Shown here piece by piece: positions 11,280-23,443 of a DNA stretch of 64,000 bases (position 1 is the stretch's first letter; each line of letters starts with the position of its first letter). The stretch comes from Bretschneidera sinensis (Eukaryota; Streptophyta; Magnoliopsida; Brassicales; Akaniaceae): NCBI GenBank assembly GCA_023935145.1, contig CM043699.1, forward strand, positions 127,908,536-127,972,535, written 5' to 3'. Both the position numbers and the translations under genes were made by a program. The notes under the pieces were generated by a model. It saw only the letters and a program-made list of their open reading frames with translations. It was not told the DNA's origin and ran no database searches.

Positions 11280-11780
11280 GCCAGGACAGAGTCATGTTTA
11301 TACTATCACTCAACAGGATGCTCAGGCTACACCAAATGTAGTTACTGGTATGACTTCCATATTTGGTAAAAATGTTAACATATTAATTTATCATGGATAA
11401 CACATTCATTCGTCTCTACTTATTTTACATAATTTATTGACACACTTAGAATGTGCTTGGATAACAGCATAGTTGTTGAGACTCGTACAGGAGAGAGAGT
11501 AGAAATTAAATGGGTGTTTCAAAATTATTCTTTGACTATTGAGGATAGATAACTTAGGGTGGATTTGTTACCTTTGTAGATGAAACACTTTGACTTGATT
11601 TTGGGTATGGATTGGCTAGCTACATATCATGCTTGGGTGGATTGCTTTAAGAAATTGGTGATCTTTTGAATTTCAGGAGAGAAGGAGTTTACTTTTCAAA
11701 GGGAGCGTAAGATACTTTCTCATTGTCTTATTTCTGCCATTACAGCTAAGAAGTTATTGAAGAGATGATACAAAGGTTAT
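11280..11780 (+). pseudogene. Protease-region remnant of the decayed Ty3 element
   Basis: Frames are broken but the stretch near 11,580-11,640 encodes FDLILGMDWLATYHAWVD, the conserved segment that follows the protease active site in chromoviruses. The active-site region itself is too damaged to call. Confidence 0.6.
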
Positions 11781-11789
11781 CTAACTTAT

Positions 11790-13357
11790 GTGATTAATTT
11801 TGTGGAAGAAAATATGAAGTTAGAAGAGGTACCTATAGTCAAAAACTTCCTAGACGTCTTTCTTAAGGAGTTACTTGATTTACCACCCAGTAAAGAAGTC
11901 GAATTCTCCTTTCACTTAATTCTTAGTTCTACTCCCATTTCAATAGCCCTTTATAGAATGGCATCGACTGAATTGAAAAAACTTAAGGTACAACAACAAC
12001 GGTTACTAGATGAGCGGATTATTTATCATATTATATTATCTTGGGGAACCACGGTATTGTTCATTAAGAAGAAGAATGGAACCTTGAGGTTGTGTATTGA
12101 CTATAGACAACTAAATAAGATAACAATTCATAATAAGTACCCACTGCCAAGGATCAATGACTTATTTGAATAGTTATAAGGAGCATGGGTGTTCTCCAAA
12201 TTAGATTTAAAGTCAGGATATCACCAGTTAAGGATCAAGGATTTAGATGTTCCAAAGACTACTTTTCAAACTTGATATGGTCATTATGAATTTTTTGTTA
12301 TGCCTTTGGTTTGACTAACGACTATGTAGCTTTCATTGATTTGATGAATAGGGTATTCATACCTTTCTTGGGAAAAATTGTTATAATCTTCATCAATGAT
12401 ATTTTAGTGTATTCAAATAGTGAAGAAGAACATGTTAAACACTTGGAGATTGTGTTGGAAACTCTTAGAAATGAGAAGCTTTATGCCAAATTTAACAAGT
12501 GTGAATTTTAGTTGAATGAACTAACATTTTTGGGGCATGTTATGTCAGAAGCAGGAGTAGCAGTACACCCTCAAAAGGTCGAAGCAGTTTTAAATTGGGA
12601 GAGACCTACAAACATGACTGAGATTAGGATCAGAACTATAAGTCCTCAAAAGGTCGAAGCAGTTTTAAATTGGGAGATTGTGTTGGCACCATATTATCGG
12701 AGATTTATTAAGGAATTTTTGTTTATTGCAGTACCTTTAACCAAGTTTATAAGGAAGGGAAAGAATTTTATAAGTTTGAATGATTATGATTAGGACTTTC
12801 TTTTGTTAAAGGAAAAGTTGACGACGACACCTGTATTGCCTCTTCCTTCAAGTGATGAGGGATTTGTGATTTATAGTGATACATCACACCAAGGATTGGG
12901 TTGTGCCTTAACACAGCATGGGAAGGTTATAGTTTATGCTTCTAGAAAGTTAAAGAACCATGAGAAGAATTACTCCACCTATGATTTGAAGTTAGCAACA
13001 ATAGTTTTTGTACTAAAAATTTGGAGACAAAATCTCTATGGAGCTAATTGTGAGATATTTAAGGATCATAAGAGCCTCAAGTATTTTCTTATCCAAAAGG
13101 AGTTGAACTTAAGGTAGAGAAGATGGATGGAGTTAATCAGTGATTGCAAGTGTACCATAAGCTATCACACTAGGAAGGCTATTGCAATGGCTGATGCACT
13201 GAGTCGGAAGTCTAGTTGTAAGTTGAAAACTTTGAAGACTTATAGTTTAGGATTATTAAAAGAGCTAAGAAGTCTAGAAGTAAAGCTTGAAGCAAGTGAT
13301 GATGGAGGGTTAGTAGCTAAAATGATAGTAAAATCATCCACGGTGGATCGTTTTTAG
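11790..13357 (+). pseudogene. Reverse transcriptase and RNase H remnant
   Basis: In successive frames: NFLDVF and LPPSKEVEF (11,850-11,910), [20 protein letters not shown] (12,085-12,140), the catalytic box degraded to [13 protein letters not shown] (near 12,385-12,420; the usual F-x-D-D is F-I-N-D here), LTFLGHVMS, YYRRFIKEF (12,690), then RNase H (VIYSDTSHQGLGCAL, ASRKLKNHEKNYSTYD, DHKSLKYF, ADALSRK). A 75-bp step separates two copies of a short segment near 12,570 and 12,645. Stops break the frame at 12,171, 12,509, 12,791 and 13,115. Confidence 0.85.
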
Positions 13358-13377
13358 ATGCACAAAGTAGAGATGAA

Positions 13378-14780
13378 ACTTTGATGGCAGTAAATAAGGA
13401 AGTATTGGAGAACAAGCGAATGAATTTCTTGGTGAGAGAAGATGGTATGCTAAAGTTTAGAAATTGAATATGTGTGCTTAATGAGATGGAGCTGAGGAGA
13501 GAGATTTTAATGGAAGCTCATGATACTATCTATTCTATGCACCCAGGAAACAACAAGATGTATAGAGGACTTAAGCAAAATTTCAGGTGGTCAGGTTTGA
13601 ATAAGGATCTAACAGAGTATGTATCTAAGTGTTTGGTATGTTTGCAAGTGAAGATTGAACACAAATACCCATAGGGTTTGTTATAACCTCTTCCTATGCC
13701 AGAGTGTCCATGGGAAAGAGTGACAATGGATTTTGTTGCAGGACTTCCTCATACCAAAATAAGTTTTAATGCGATTTGGGTTATAGTTGATCAGTTATTG
13801 AAGTTTGCTCATTTTATTCCTATCAAGGTAACTTGGTCTCCTGAGAAATTAGATGAATTATATGTTGCAGAAATAGTGAAGCTTCATGGGGTACCATTAA
13901 GTATTATCTCGGATCATGATGCTTGATTTACTTCTCGATTTTGGAAAGGGTTCCAACAAGCTATGGGCACTCAGCTACATTTTAGTACTGTTTTTCATCC
14001 TCAAACGGATAGCTAGTCAGAGAAAATAATTCAAACCTTAGAAGATATGTTGCAAGCTTATGTTATCAGCTTTTCGAGTAGTTGGGATGCATATTTACCA
14101 CTCATGGGGTTTTCTTACAATAATAATTTTCACGCCAGTATTGAAATGGCTCCTTTTGAGGCACTTTACGGTAGACAATGTTGAACTCCAGCATGTTGAG
14201 AAGAGACCGTGGAAAGAAAGACTTTAGGTTTGGAGTTAATAAAATTGACCACTTAGAGGATTAAACGAATACGAGAACATTTGAAGACATCTCAAAATAG
14301 ACAGAAAAGTTAAGTGGATAAAAGAAGAAAGCTATTGGAGTTCCATGTGGGTGATTGAGTTCATCTTAAAGTTTCTCCATGGAATGGAGTGTTAAGGTTT
14401 GGACGAAAAGGAAAGTTGATTCCTCATTACATCGGACCTTATGAGATTATTGAAAGGGTTGGACCCGTAGCCTATCGACTAGCCTTACCTTCAGAACTAG
14501 CATAATTACACGATGTCTTCCATGTTTCAATGTTACATAAGTACATACCGGATGAGTCGCATGTTATTCCATCCCAATATGTGAAAGTTCAGAGGGATCT
14601 TTTTTTATGTAGAGACACTAGTGAGGATTTTACACACTAAAGAGCAAGTCTTACGAAGCAAGGTCATTCCTTTGGTGAAAGTGCTTTCGAGAAATATTAG
14701 AGTCGAAGAGGCCACTTGGAAAGTGAAGTAGATATAAAAATTTAGAACCTCTTTTTATTCATGAACCCAAGTCAATTAAA
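13378..14780 (+). pseudogene. Integrase remnant
   Basis: The zinc-binding part is at 13,500-13,670 (HPGNNKMYRGLKQNFRW, VSKCLVCLQVK). The catalytic core follows (ERVTMDFVAGLP from 13,715, IISDHDA near 13,905, FHPQTD near 13,995). The C-terminal part (RKGKLIPHYIGPYEIIERVG near 14,410-14,460, then DVFHVS) is of the kind that precedes a chromodomain; no clear chromodomain could be read. Several stops. Confidence 0.8.
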
Positions 14781-14815
14781 ATTTCAATGACGAAATTTTC
14801 TAAGGAAGGAAGAAT

Positions 14816-15872
14816 TGTAGGATCCGACTTTTCTTTTAATATTTTCTTCAAATGTCTGTTTAGAAATATTTATTACTGTGTTTGTTATGTAGAGTATCTT
14901 GTGTTGGAAATTTGGTTTTTTGTGAAGAAACTCTTTAAAAGGAGTAGGGATCTTGGTTCTACTTAAAACTTATACGATTGTGAGGATTAAGGAGGGAAAT
15001 CTAAATAATTTTAAAAGGGAATGCTAAAAGGGTAACTTGGCTTCATTTTCTTTGAGTATAAAAGAGTGAGAGTGGAGTAAGAGACCTCATATTCGGTCTC
15101 TTCTCCAAGTTTCCAGAATTTTCCATTTCCTTCTCTTCTTCTCTTATTCCTCCTTTGATCTTGGGTGAATTGCATGTCCTCAATCTTAGGTAAGGTTTCT
15201 TTCCTTCAATTTCTTGTATTCTTAAGCATGATGTTTTAGATTTTTAGTTCAAGATTTCATGAAAATGAAATTCCTTTAAGAAAATATTTGAAGAAAAGAT
15301 TTTAAGAAAAATGTTCCTCTTTCATCTTTTTTTCTTGTAACTTAAGTATATAAAGTTTATTTTCAAGTTTTTGGGTTTTGAAGAGTTTCTATGAAAAGTT
15401 TGGAGAAACACCATTTGGGTTTTAAAGGTGGGTTTTTGAATGGGTTTGATGATTTGAGGAGTTTAACTTGAGTTTTTGCTATGAATAATGAGGAAAACTT
15501 GGTTTTTAAAGGGTTTAAAGTTTCTTGAAGGATCAAAGAGCTTTGTGAAGAAAAATCTAGGTTTCTCGTACAATTCAGGGTTTCAAGCCTCAGGACAGTC
15601 ACCTGTTGTTTCCTTAGAGACTTCCACAATCGACTGTGGAGTTAGATAGTTGACTATGAAAACCTTCTGGAAGTTTCACAGTCGACTATATAAGTTGGAT
15701 AGTCGACTGTGGAGCCTTGTTTTTAGACTTTTACACCAAATTTTCTTACTTCTTTTAAACCATAAGTTCTTAAGGATAGAGTAATCTAATAATTTGACGA
15801 CCTTGACTCCTTAATTTGAGTAATTAATGTGTGTTTACAAATATCTTGGTGGTTGATTCTAAGTAATGTATT
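14816..15872 (+). repeat. First part of the 3' LTR of the decayed Ty3 element
   Basis: Begins TGTAGGATCC after a purine-rich tract. TATAAAA is at 15,058-15,064. A cluster of TCGACTGTG/AGTCGACT words lies at about 15,625-15,715. The LTR is interrupted at 15,872 by the Copia-type element and resumes at 17,763. Confidence 0.65.
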
Positions 15873-16456
15873 TGTTAGGATTTTAGCTCAATTCCCCACC
15901 AAAAAAAAAAAACTACTAATTGGTTTGGGAAAAGTTTTTTCCCATTTTGTAGCTGCTTGTTCTAGTAGGAATAGTAGTAATTTCCTATTAGATTATTGAT
16001 TGTACAAGTATTAGTAGTCTACTATTATGCTTTTGTTCTTTTTCTAATAGTATTAGGAAAATATCATCTATATAACCTAGAGAAGATTTTGAGGCGCACT
16101 CGTAATTCCTATATACATTTTAAATTAGAGGGGTTTACTATTAGAGCTAAAATGAGAGCTTTGGGTGTATTGGAGTTTTGGATTGTTAAGTAGAGATGAC
16201 ACTTATAACTAGAGCTAGATTAAGAGTTTTTATTGTATTGAGACTTTGGGTTGAGAGTTTGATAACTTTGCTCGTACTAAAGATGTAACTGAAGATTAAT
16301 AAAGCATTTAGTTTATTGGTGGATGTAAGCATAAAGGTTGTCAAACCACATTAGTTCTTGTTGTTCTTGCTCTTTATTTTATTTGCCTATTTAATTGTTA
16401 TGGTTGTGTTTTTACTTAAAATTTGTGTGTGTGGTTTTAGAGGTAAAATTTCAACA
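15873..16456 (+). repeat. 5' LTR of the small Copia-type element
   Basis: 584 bp, TG...CA ends, alignable along its whole length to 17,174-17,757. Contains an A-run near 15,901-15,912 not present in the partner. Confidence 0.85.
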
Positions 16457-16611
16457 AGTGGTATCAGATTTGTGGTTCCGATGACAAAAATACAAAAAAA
16501 AAATACATGATTAATATTAAGCTATTTGATGAAAGAAGATGGGTAATGGTATGCGTATTAGTCTTTTTCAATTCCATTATCATTAATTTGTTGAATAGTA
16601 TGTTGACATAG

Positions 16612-17126
16612 ATGAAGTACTTTCCACCGGAAGAAGATGACATAGTCAAGATGTTAATAGTGTGCAAAGAAGTTTGGATAGATGGGGAGGTTCCATTGGT
16701 GCCTCCAGATAAGTTAAAGAGGCCAAGTGTGTTCGAGGTTGAAGAATTGTTCGTGATTATATCAAGAGAAGAGCTATATAAAGTGAGCAAGTGGAGCACT
16801 TCAAGGAAGGTGGAGGAAAGATCAAGATCCAAGTCTCTAGATTTTCAAATAAAGAGTGCATCTACAACGAGGAAGAGGAACACACACAATTGCAAAGCAA
16901 GGCTACGATAAAGAACTTGTAAGAGTTGAGTAGAATAAAGGAAAATGATAATGGAAAGGCTAATGAGGACGATGAGATACAACTATTTGATGCTTCAAAG
17001 GTAGTGATGACAGATACTATAAATGAAGAAAGCTTGTATGTGTTGAATGAGAGAATCATTGCTTCGAAGAGTAAGCGGATAAGATGGAAAAACCAAAAAA
17101 AAACGATCGCACCAACCAAAGAATAA
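16612..17126 (+). pseudogene. Unrecognised coding remnant inside the small Copia-type element
   Basis: Positions 16,612-16,911 are open for 99 codons (MKYFPPEEDDIVKMLIVCKE at the start, ending in a Lys/Arg-rich stretch). A second open stretch at 16,926-17,126 is acidic then basic. I do not recognise gag, protease or polymerase motifs. It could be a degraded gag-like protein or captured host sequence. Confidence 0.35.
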
Positions 17127-17173
17127 AGCCAAATTTGATGATGACGTGGAGAATTTGAGCCAAAATGGAGATT

Positions 17174-17757
17174 TGTTAGGATTTAGGCTCAATTCCCCAC
17201 AAAGAAGACTTCTAATTGGTTTGGGAAAAGTTGTTTCCTATTTTGTAGTTGCTTGATGTCGTGGGAATAGTAGTAATTTCCTATTAGATTGTTGATTATA
17301 CAAGTAGTAGTAGTTTATTATGATATTGATGTTATTTTCCTAATAGTATTAGGAAAATATCATCTATACAAAGGGGGTCCTAGAGAAGATTTGAGGCACA
17401 CTCATAACTCACATATACAATGTAAACTATAGGATTTACTACTATAGTTAGGATGAGAGCTTTGGGTGTATTGGAGTTTTGGGTTGTCAAGTAGAGAGGG
17501 CACCTATAACTAGAGCTAGGTAAAGAGCTTTTACTATATTGAGACTTTGGGGTGAGAGTTTGATAACTTTACTCTTCCTAAAGTTGTAATTGAAGATTAA
17601 TGAAGTAATTGGTTTATTGGAGGATGTAAGCAAAGAGGTTGTTGAACCACATTAATTCTTGGTTTTTTGCTCTTTATTTTATTTTCTTATTTAATTGTTG
17701 TGGTTGTGTTTTTGTCTAAAATTTGAGCACGTAGATTTTGGAGATAAAATTTCGACA
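17174..17757 (+). repeat. 3' LTR of the small Copia-type element
   Basis: 584 bp, the same length as the 5' LTR despite many substitutions. Followed by the GTATT duplication. Confidence 0.85.
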
Positions 17758-17762
17758 GTATT

Positions 17763-18700
17763 ATTTAGGTGTACTTAAGGAACATTCTAAAGGCAAAGAG
17801 GTGATTCGCGATTGAATCCAAATTCTCAAGGTGAGTATCACCTTACCCCTAGTAAACGTGACGATTTAAAAATGAAAATAATTAGTAAAAGACTCATAAA
17901 AGATGTTGAGACTATTAGTTAAAGCTACTTTATATATTAAATGTTATGTAAGTAACAAATATATACTTCTATAGATGCATATACATGCACATACATTTAC
18001 CTGTGTAAGTTGGATGATAAAATACTCACGTGTAAATGTTGTGTTAGAGTTGGTTGTTGATTATAAAAGTTTGGAAGTTATTGAGCCATAATTGCATATC
18101 ATATTGCATGATTCGTTCTAACGAGGGGGAGTATTGAGTGAGGTCGGAAATGAAATTGAAAGTTATTTATATGATAATGATGATGCTGTTGATGATATTG
18201 AGAATGTACCGGTATGTGGGGAGACGTTCCCGTTGTTTTGGTTAGCCCAATAAGGGTGGGCAAGAAACTTGAAATGAATAAAGTTAATAAGTTAAAATGA
18301 ACAAAAGAACAACCTGCATAACATTGCATTGCATCATATTCTGTGTTGAAGGACATGATTGATTCATGATGAGAAAATAGTTTGAATTATTAAATAAGGA
18401 AATGTGATGTGTAATAAAACGAAGGTGTTAAAATAATTGTGCTTGAAGTGGAATCATCTTGATACGCTTATATATATTTTATATTTGAGAATTTATTTAA
18501 ATTTATATTTTATTCACACTTTTTATAACAAAGAGGTAAATATGTTAAATCGACTATGATTGAAACAAAACCCTTAAGGGGTAAACTATTTATTTACAAT
18601 TATTCCGAGTAATGTAATTACTTGCTGAGCTTTTTAGCTCACCCTCCTTCCCTTTTTATATTACAAGAAGCCATTTTGAACATCTCGGATAGTAGGTGAG
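17763..18700 (+). repeat. Second part of the split 3' LTR
   Basis: Continues the LTR after the second copy of the target duplication (17,758-17,762). It includes GAGCTTTTTAGCTCACCC near 18,630, a block typical of long chromovirus LTRs. The right end cannot be fixed exactly because a second LTR in the opposite direction follows without an obvious border. Confidence 0.45.
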
Positions 18701-20568
18701 AACATATGGGCCAATCACAATACACATCCCTTATAGGTCAATCATTCTGATGCATCCATGAAATGCAATGCAATGCAATGTAAAAAGTGCACAATCATAT
18801 CAATGCCCCTCATTGGTCTAATCTCATCATCACATGGGCATCTCCCTACGTACTGGTACGTCTAATCATTATATCTTAAACACAACGGATCCCCCTTCAA
18901 GGGTTTTGTACGTCCAATAACGTTCGGTACCCTTACACCACTTGTGAGAATTGACCTATCGGCCTCACCCATCGTTCCCCCTTCAATAACATACCGTCAA
19001 ACAATTTTTATAATACAAATGCATTCATAATGAAATGATATGCAAACAATCATTTGTCAACCAATTACATCACAATTTCATAGCAATCCAAGCAATCATC
19101 TTCAATGCAATCACATGCATCACAATTTCTCAAGCACAACCACATTAAATCATTTCTTAACTTATACTATGTATATGTCTTCATATCTCCCCACATATTT
19201 ATATAACTTTCAACACGTTATTCTTTATTATCTTCCCTACTCCTAATCTTCTATACCCACATCACTTATAATTCTACTATTTATGATTTTCATCCTCAAT
19301 CATGTTTATTCGCATTTTTCTTCTCTTTTTTCCAATCTAATAAGCTTACTAAAAGTAAGGTGTACTCACCTTCGTCGTACTAAACTCGACCTTGGGTTTT
19401 CTCCTAGCCTTTGGTATTTACTTCAATACACCTAACAATATATACTTAGTTTTAATCACTTAAGAACTGTATAATTATAATACATCCAAACATACCATAG
19501 GATTCACACAAGCATACTATTTAGAAGTTAAATCATATACTTTTTATTCATTTTATTTAAAACTTTCACAAGATTATTCTAACATGACTTAAAAACAAAA
19601 GAGATTCATTCAAGACCTTTTCTTTCAAAACTTTATTGAATATTAAAGTTCAGAATACTTTTGAGGAAGTTTAGGATTGAAATTATTTAAGAAAAATGAT
19701 TTATTTTGGAAAACAGGGGTTGAAAACAGTAATTTGTCTAGAGACTTGCACAATCAATTTTCCTTTCAAGCAGTCGATTGTACTCTGATCTTGAAGCTAC
19801 ACAGTCGACTGTGCTATATGGACAGTCAACTATCTGGTCGGGATTTTTATAAATTCATGGAGAAAAACAACTTTTTTCTTCAAAATTTTCACTTATCTCT
19901 CATAGGACTTTTAATCCTTTCAAAAAACAAGTTCATACATGTTTAAAAATCAAAACTTTACAATACCCATTAAGAGAAATGAGTTCAAAACTTCTTTAAA
20001 TAAACATAATTATAACAAAAATCCATATTTTCTTAACAACCATTTTTATCTAGCTTTTTCTTAAGAAAACTTCAAATTTAAGCTTCTAAAACTCAAATTG
20101 TTATCCTAATAAACATGCTTGATGATAAAAGAAATAAAGAAAATCTTATGCCTTAATTTTGCAAGAAATTTCCTATCTTTTCTTTCTTTCTTCTTCCTCC
20201 CCTTATCCTCTTTTATCCTTTCTCTCTTTTTCCTCTATTTTTCTCCTTCTTCTCATCGGTTCTAGATAAATCTAGCACAAAGTGTTGGATTCTCTCCCCC
20301 TTTCTCCCTATTTATAGACATTTTCTATATAAAATATAAAACTACCCCCTATTCTATAATTCTCTTCCAAAATATCCTACCATTTTTTAAAACTCTAAAA
20401 GCTCCCCTTGGTAAACTTTATCACTAAAAACTGAATTTTTCTACCTATTTTTAAGTCTCACAAGCCTTAGTAAAAACTTAGAACTCAATTTGAACAAGCA
20501 CACACCTTTACGCATCGAAATACAAACCCAAAAATTAAAATAGTCAAATTAAAATACTGTGCTCTACA
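18700..20568 (-). repeat. LTR of a second Del/Tekay-like element, minus orientation
   Basis: On the minus strand it begins TGTAGAGC at 20,568, just after a purine-rich tract (20,569-20,612). A TATAAATA box is at 20,309-20,316 (minus). A cluster of CAGTCGACTGTG-type words is at 19,745-19,845. The general plan matches the LTR at 14,816, including the distance from TATA to the cluster. The left end near 18,700 is approximate. The two LTRs face each other tail to tail. Confidence 0.6.
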
Positions 20569-23435
20569 ACTCTCTCTCACTTATAAAAATTTCCCCCTCA
20601 AAATTTACTTGACCAGGGTTCACAGGACATCAAGATCATAACTTTTCTAGTCCGTCTCATAATCTCAAATACACTTCTCACTTTCTCAACTTTCTTCAAA
20701 ATTTGACAATATAAGGTCAAATTTCTATTGTATCATTGATTTGAACTTCCTCTAAATCGTTGCCAACTATCTAACTTATCATTGGAGTAATCTAATATAC
20801 TATGTTAATAAGCTCTATTCGATCTTGCTAGAAACTCTGTTATTTACTAAGCTGTACTTGCCCTTCTATCAGTTACTCATTCTTAACGTATACGTCGTTC
20901 TTTCTCCTCCATTTGACCCTTCAATTTACCCAACCAATCCCACAATTTATGTATTCTTAACCAAAAGTATCGCTTAAGATCAATCCTTTCTTAAATGTCC
21001 CTTTTGTTCTTACGTTTCAAACCTAATCTCTTCATCATTTTACATTTCCTTCTCATGACCTAATACTTCAAAGGTCTCAAACACAATTCAAATTTTAAAT
21101 CGTATCTTTCCCAAATACCTCTTTATAAGCTTCTTTTCCAACTAAAAATCATACTTAGGATCCATCAATGGTGTTATTACAATTTTTGTACTCACTTCAA
21201 CTTAGGTCTTGTTTAATTCCTCAGTCTGATTACCTCTAAACTCCAAGTTTACCCAAAGAAAGAAATACTCAAAAGAAATCGATTTAACTTCTCGATCCTT
21301 CACAAAATTTATAGCATTCCTCGAGCATCTAACTCCGTTTGGTAATCTACTCCCTTTACTCAATGTATCTTTTAGCTCTAAACCGATTTCCTCACTTGTT
21401 GATGCCCTTTAAACCTTAACGTATTCATCATCAATCGGAATATGCTTACCTATAAATTCTTATGAAACTCATCATCGTAACAATAGTTGAGTACTTTACT
21501 TTTCACTACTATTCCAATTTAACTAGTCTCTCTTTAATCACAAATGATTACGTCGTAAATCAATTCGTAGTATTGTTTGAACATTTGATGAACTAATCAT
21601 TTCCACTCACAGCTACCAAATCCCATTCTACAAGTCTTTTCTTCAACTTTATCATTTGATCATCCTTAATTATAACTTATTTAACTTTACCCTTAACCTC
21701 TACTTGAAATTCCAAGGGATTTTACCCACATAAATCTTTCCTTTAGTGTTTATCGTACTTTAAGTTTTACTACTCTTTTTATCCATCTAGAGTCATTATG
21801 TTCCCTTACATCTCCCCATAGAACAAGTCTTCTACTCAACCTCTTTGTCACGTACTCTACACTTTGTGTCCAACCAATACTTCCCTTTCTTAGAAAACTC
21901 TCAAAGATATACTTTAGATGATCTTCCACCCAAAAATTTCTTAGAATATCTTTATCCTCTGCCCTTATAGCCCATTAGATCTTGCACTAACAACTTCTCA
22001 TTTTTGCTTCTCATACAACCAATTTTCCTAATTTTCGATCCTCTACTCAATTTTACCTATAGCATTTTATATGAAGTTCCAATCGAATCATTAATCAAAC
22101 ACAACCCATCCATTCCTACATCTAGTTTAACATCCTTCCAACTTTTCATCACCCTTACTAAGTCATCCCATTTTCCTTTCATTCTGACGACAAAACCGAA
22201 CACTAGCACCCCACAACTTATCTAACCTTTCATAACCTCGTTAACTATAATATTCTCATTTCTTTATTTCATCCATATCTTCTAACAAACCTTTACGCAC
22301 TCAAACTTACCCTCCTGACTTAACTATCCTTTCAACTCCCTTTCTTTCCTTATTTCCCTTTCTGATCCATTTAAGGAATTGAATCTTCTGGAAAACCATT
22401 TAGTACATCACCTCCACACCTTTCCTTACAAATTCTCGAATCTAGTCATATTATGTACGATAAAATCCAACAATCCCCTTTAACTCACTATCACTAGTAG
22501 TCCTCGAATAAGGTACTTCACACTTACTTCATACAATATGTACCATTCCTCAAAAGTATTTCTTAATCCGATCATGATTTATACCTTCTCTCATAAATTT
22601 AGTAAAAGTCTATTCTCAACTTTTTAACGCTTCCCGATAACTCTTTGATTAGATTAAAATCTTTATTTCACTTGACATTTAGCTTCCTCAAAAAACCGCT
22701 TCATTAGTTAACCTCAAACATCTTTACTTGTCTCAACTAATAATCATTTCTCCCATTTTTCCTTGTCCAGCACCTCTTGGCTTTATGTCCCATATCTATT
22801 TCTCTCTTATAATAATTACTCTAATTTTTCTATATCTCACTAACTCTTGATTTTCCATAATATACCTTCTTAATATCTCTTTTGTTACATATAGTAACCT
22901 CCTACTCAAATTTCTTTGCTAAGCAGACCTATCGCACTTTCACTAGTTATCAACTCTTCTAATATCTTAATCACACCTAAAACAATTCATCCATAATTCT
23001 TTAGTCTTTCAATACTTTAATTACCTTAGATCATCATCACAGACCTCTCGTTAGAACCAATTTATCATTTTTCAATTTTATATCTCAAAGTAAAGTAAAA
23101 TCTTTAAGCTCACTCAACCAATCATCAACTAATTAATTAAATTGATTCGTATTCCATAAACAAATTCATCACTTCTTGCATCAAACTTCACTATACAATT
23201 ACAATCAAGTTTAAAATTTCCTACACCTTTCTTCTTTGCGACTTCTCACGTAATAATTTCTATCTTCCAACATACTGCCATTTCTATCTTTATTAAAATC
23301 CATAACTACCATTACAAAATTTCACTTGATTTAATTAACCCCACATTTCTCTACTTAAATATCCTCCTCGTCTTTACTTCACTCACTCCCTATTAACTTT
23401 ATTCCTCAAGGGACCTACTATCTGTGGTACTAACT
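20569..23435 (-). other. Probable decayed body of the second Ty3 element; no gene readable
   Basis: A strongly pyrimidine-biased plus strand (purine-biased minus strand), dense in stops in all frames. The part next to 20,600 resembles the end of a chromovirus pol followed by its purine tract on the minus strand. I could not read clear RT or integrase motifs further in, so the assignment is mainly by position and base bias. Confidence 0.35.
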
Positions 23436-23443
23436 ATTATATG

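Larger units (their letters stand above)
15873..17757 (+). mobile_element. Small non-autonomous Copia-type element (1885 bp) with perfect target duplication
   Basis: Two LTRs of 584 bp each (15,873-16,456 and 17,174-17,757) begin TGTTAGGATT and end CA. A TGGTATCAGA primer site (initiator tRNA-Met type) follows the first LTR at 16,459, and AAAATGGAGATT precedes the second. GTATT flanks both sides (15,868-15,872 and 17,758-17,762). The internal part is only 717 bp and lacks polymerase domains. The LTRs are only about 80 percent alike by eye, so the insertion is old. It sits inside the LTR of the decayed Ty3 element. Confidence 0.85.
10495..18700 (+). mobile_element. Decayed Ty3/gypsy element (Del/Tekay-like), 5' end missing, LTR split by a Copia-type insertion
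   Basis: The order is gag remnant (10,495-11,080), protease-linker (11,280-11,780), reverse transcriptase and RNase H (11,790-13,357), integrase (13,378-14,780), purine tract (14,798-14,815), then a 3' LTR from 14,816. This order (PR-RT-RH-IN) is that of Ty3/gypsy. Many stops and frameshifts. No 5' LTR is visible. The right boundary near 18,700 is approximate because the next LTR, in the opposite orientation, abuts it. Assignment to Del/Tekay rests on general resemblance and long LTRs. Confidence 0.75.

Noticed and set aside
18099..18356. 85-codon minus-strand frame with His-rich stretch
   Set aside because: Falls within the LTR region and comes from an ATG/GAT-rich low-complexity stretch; no family features.
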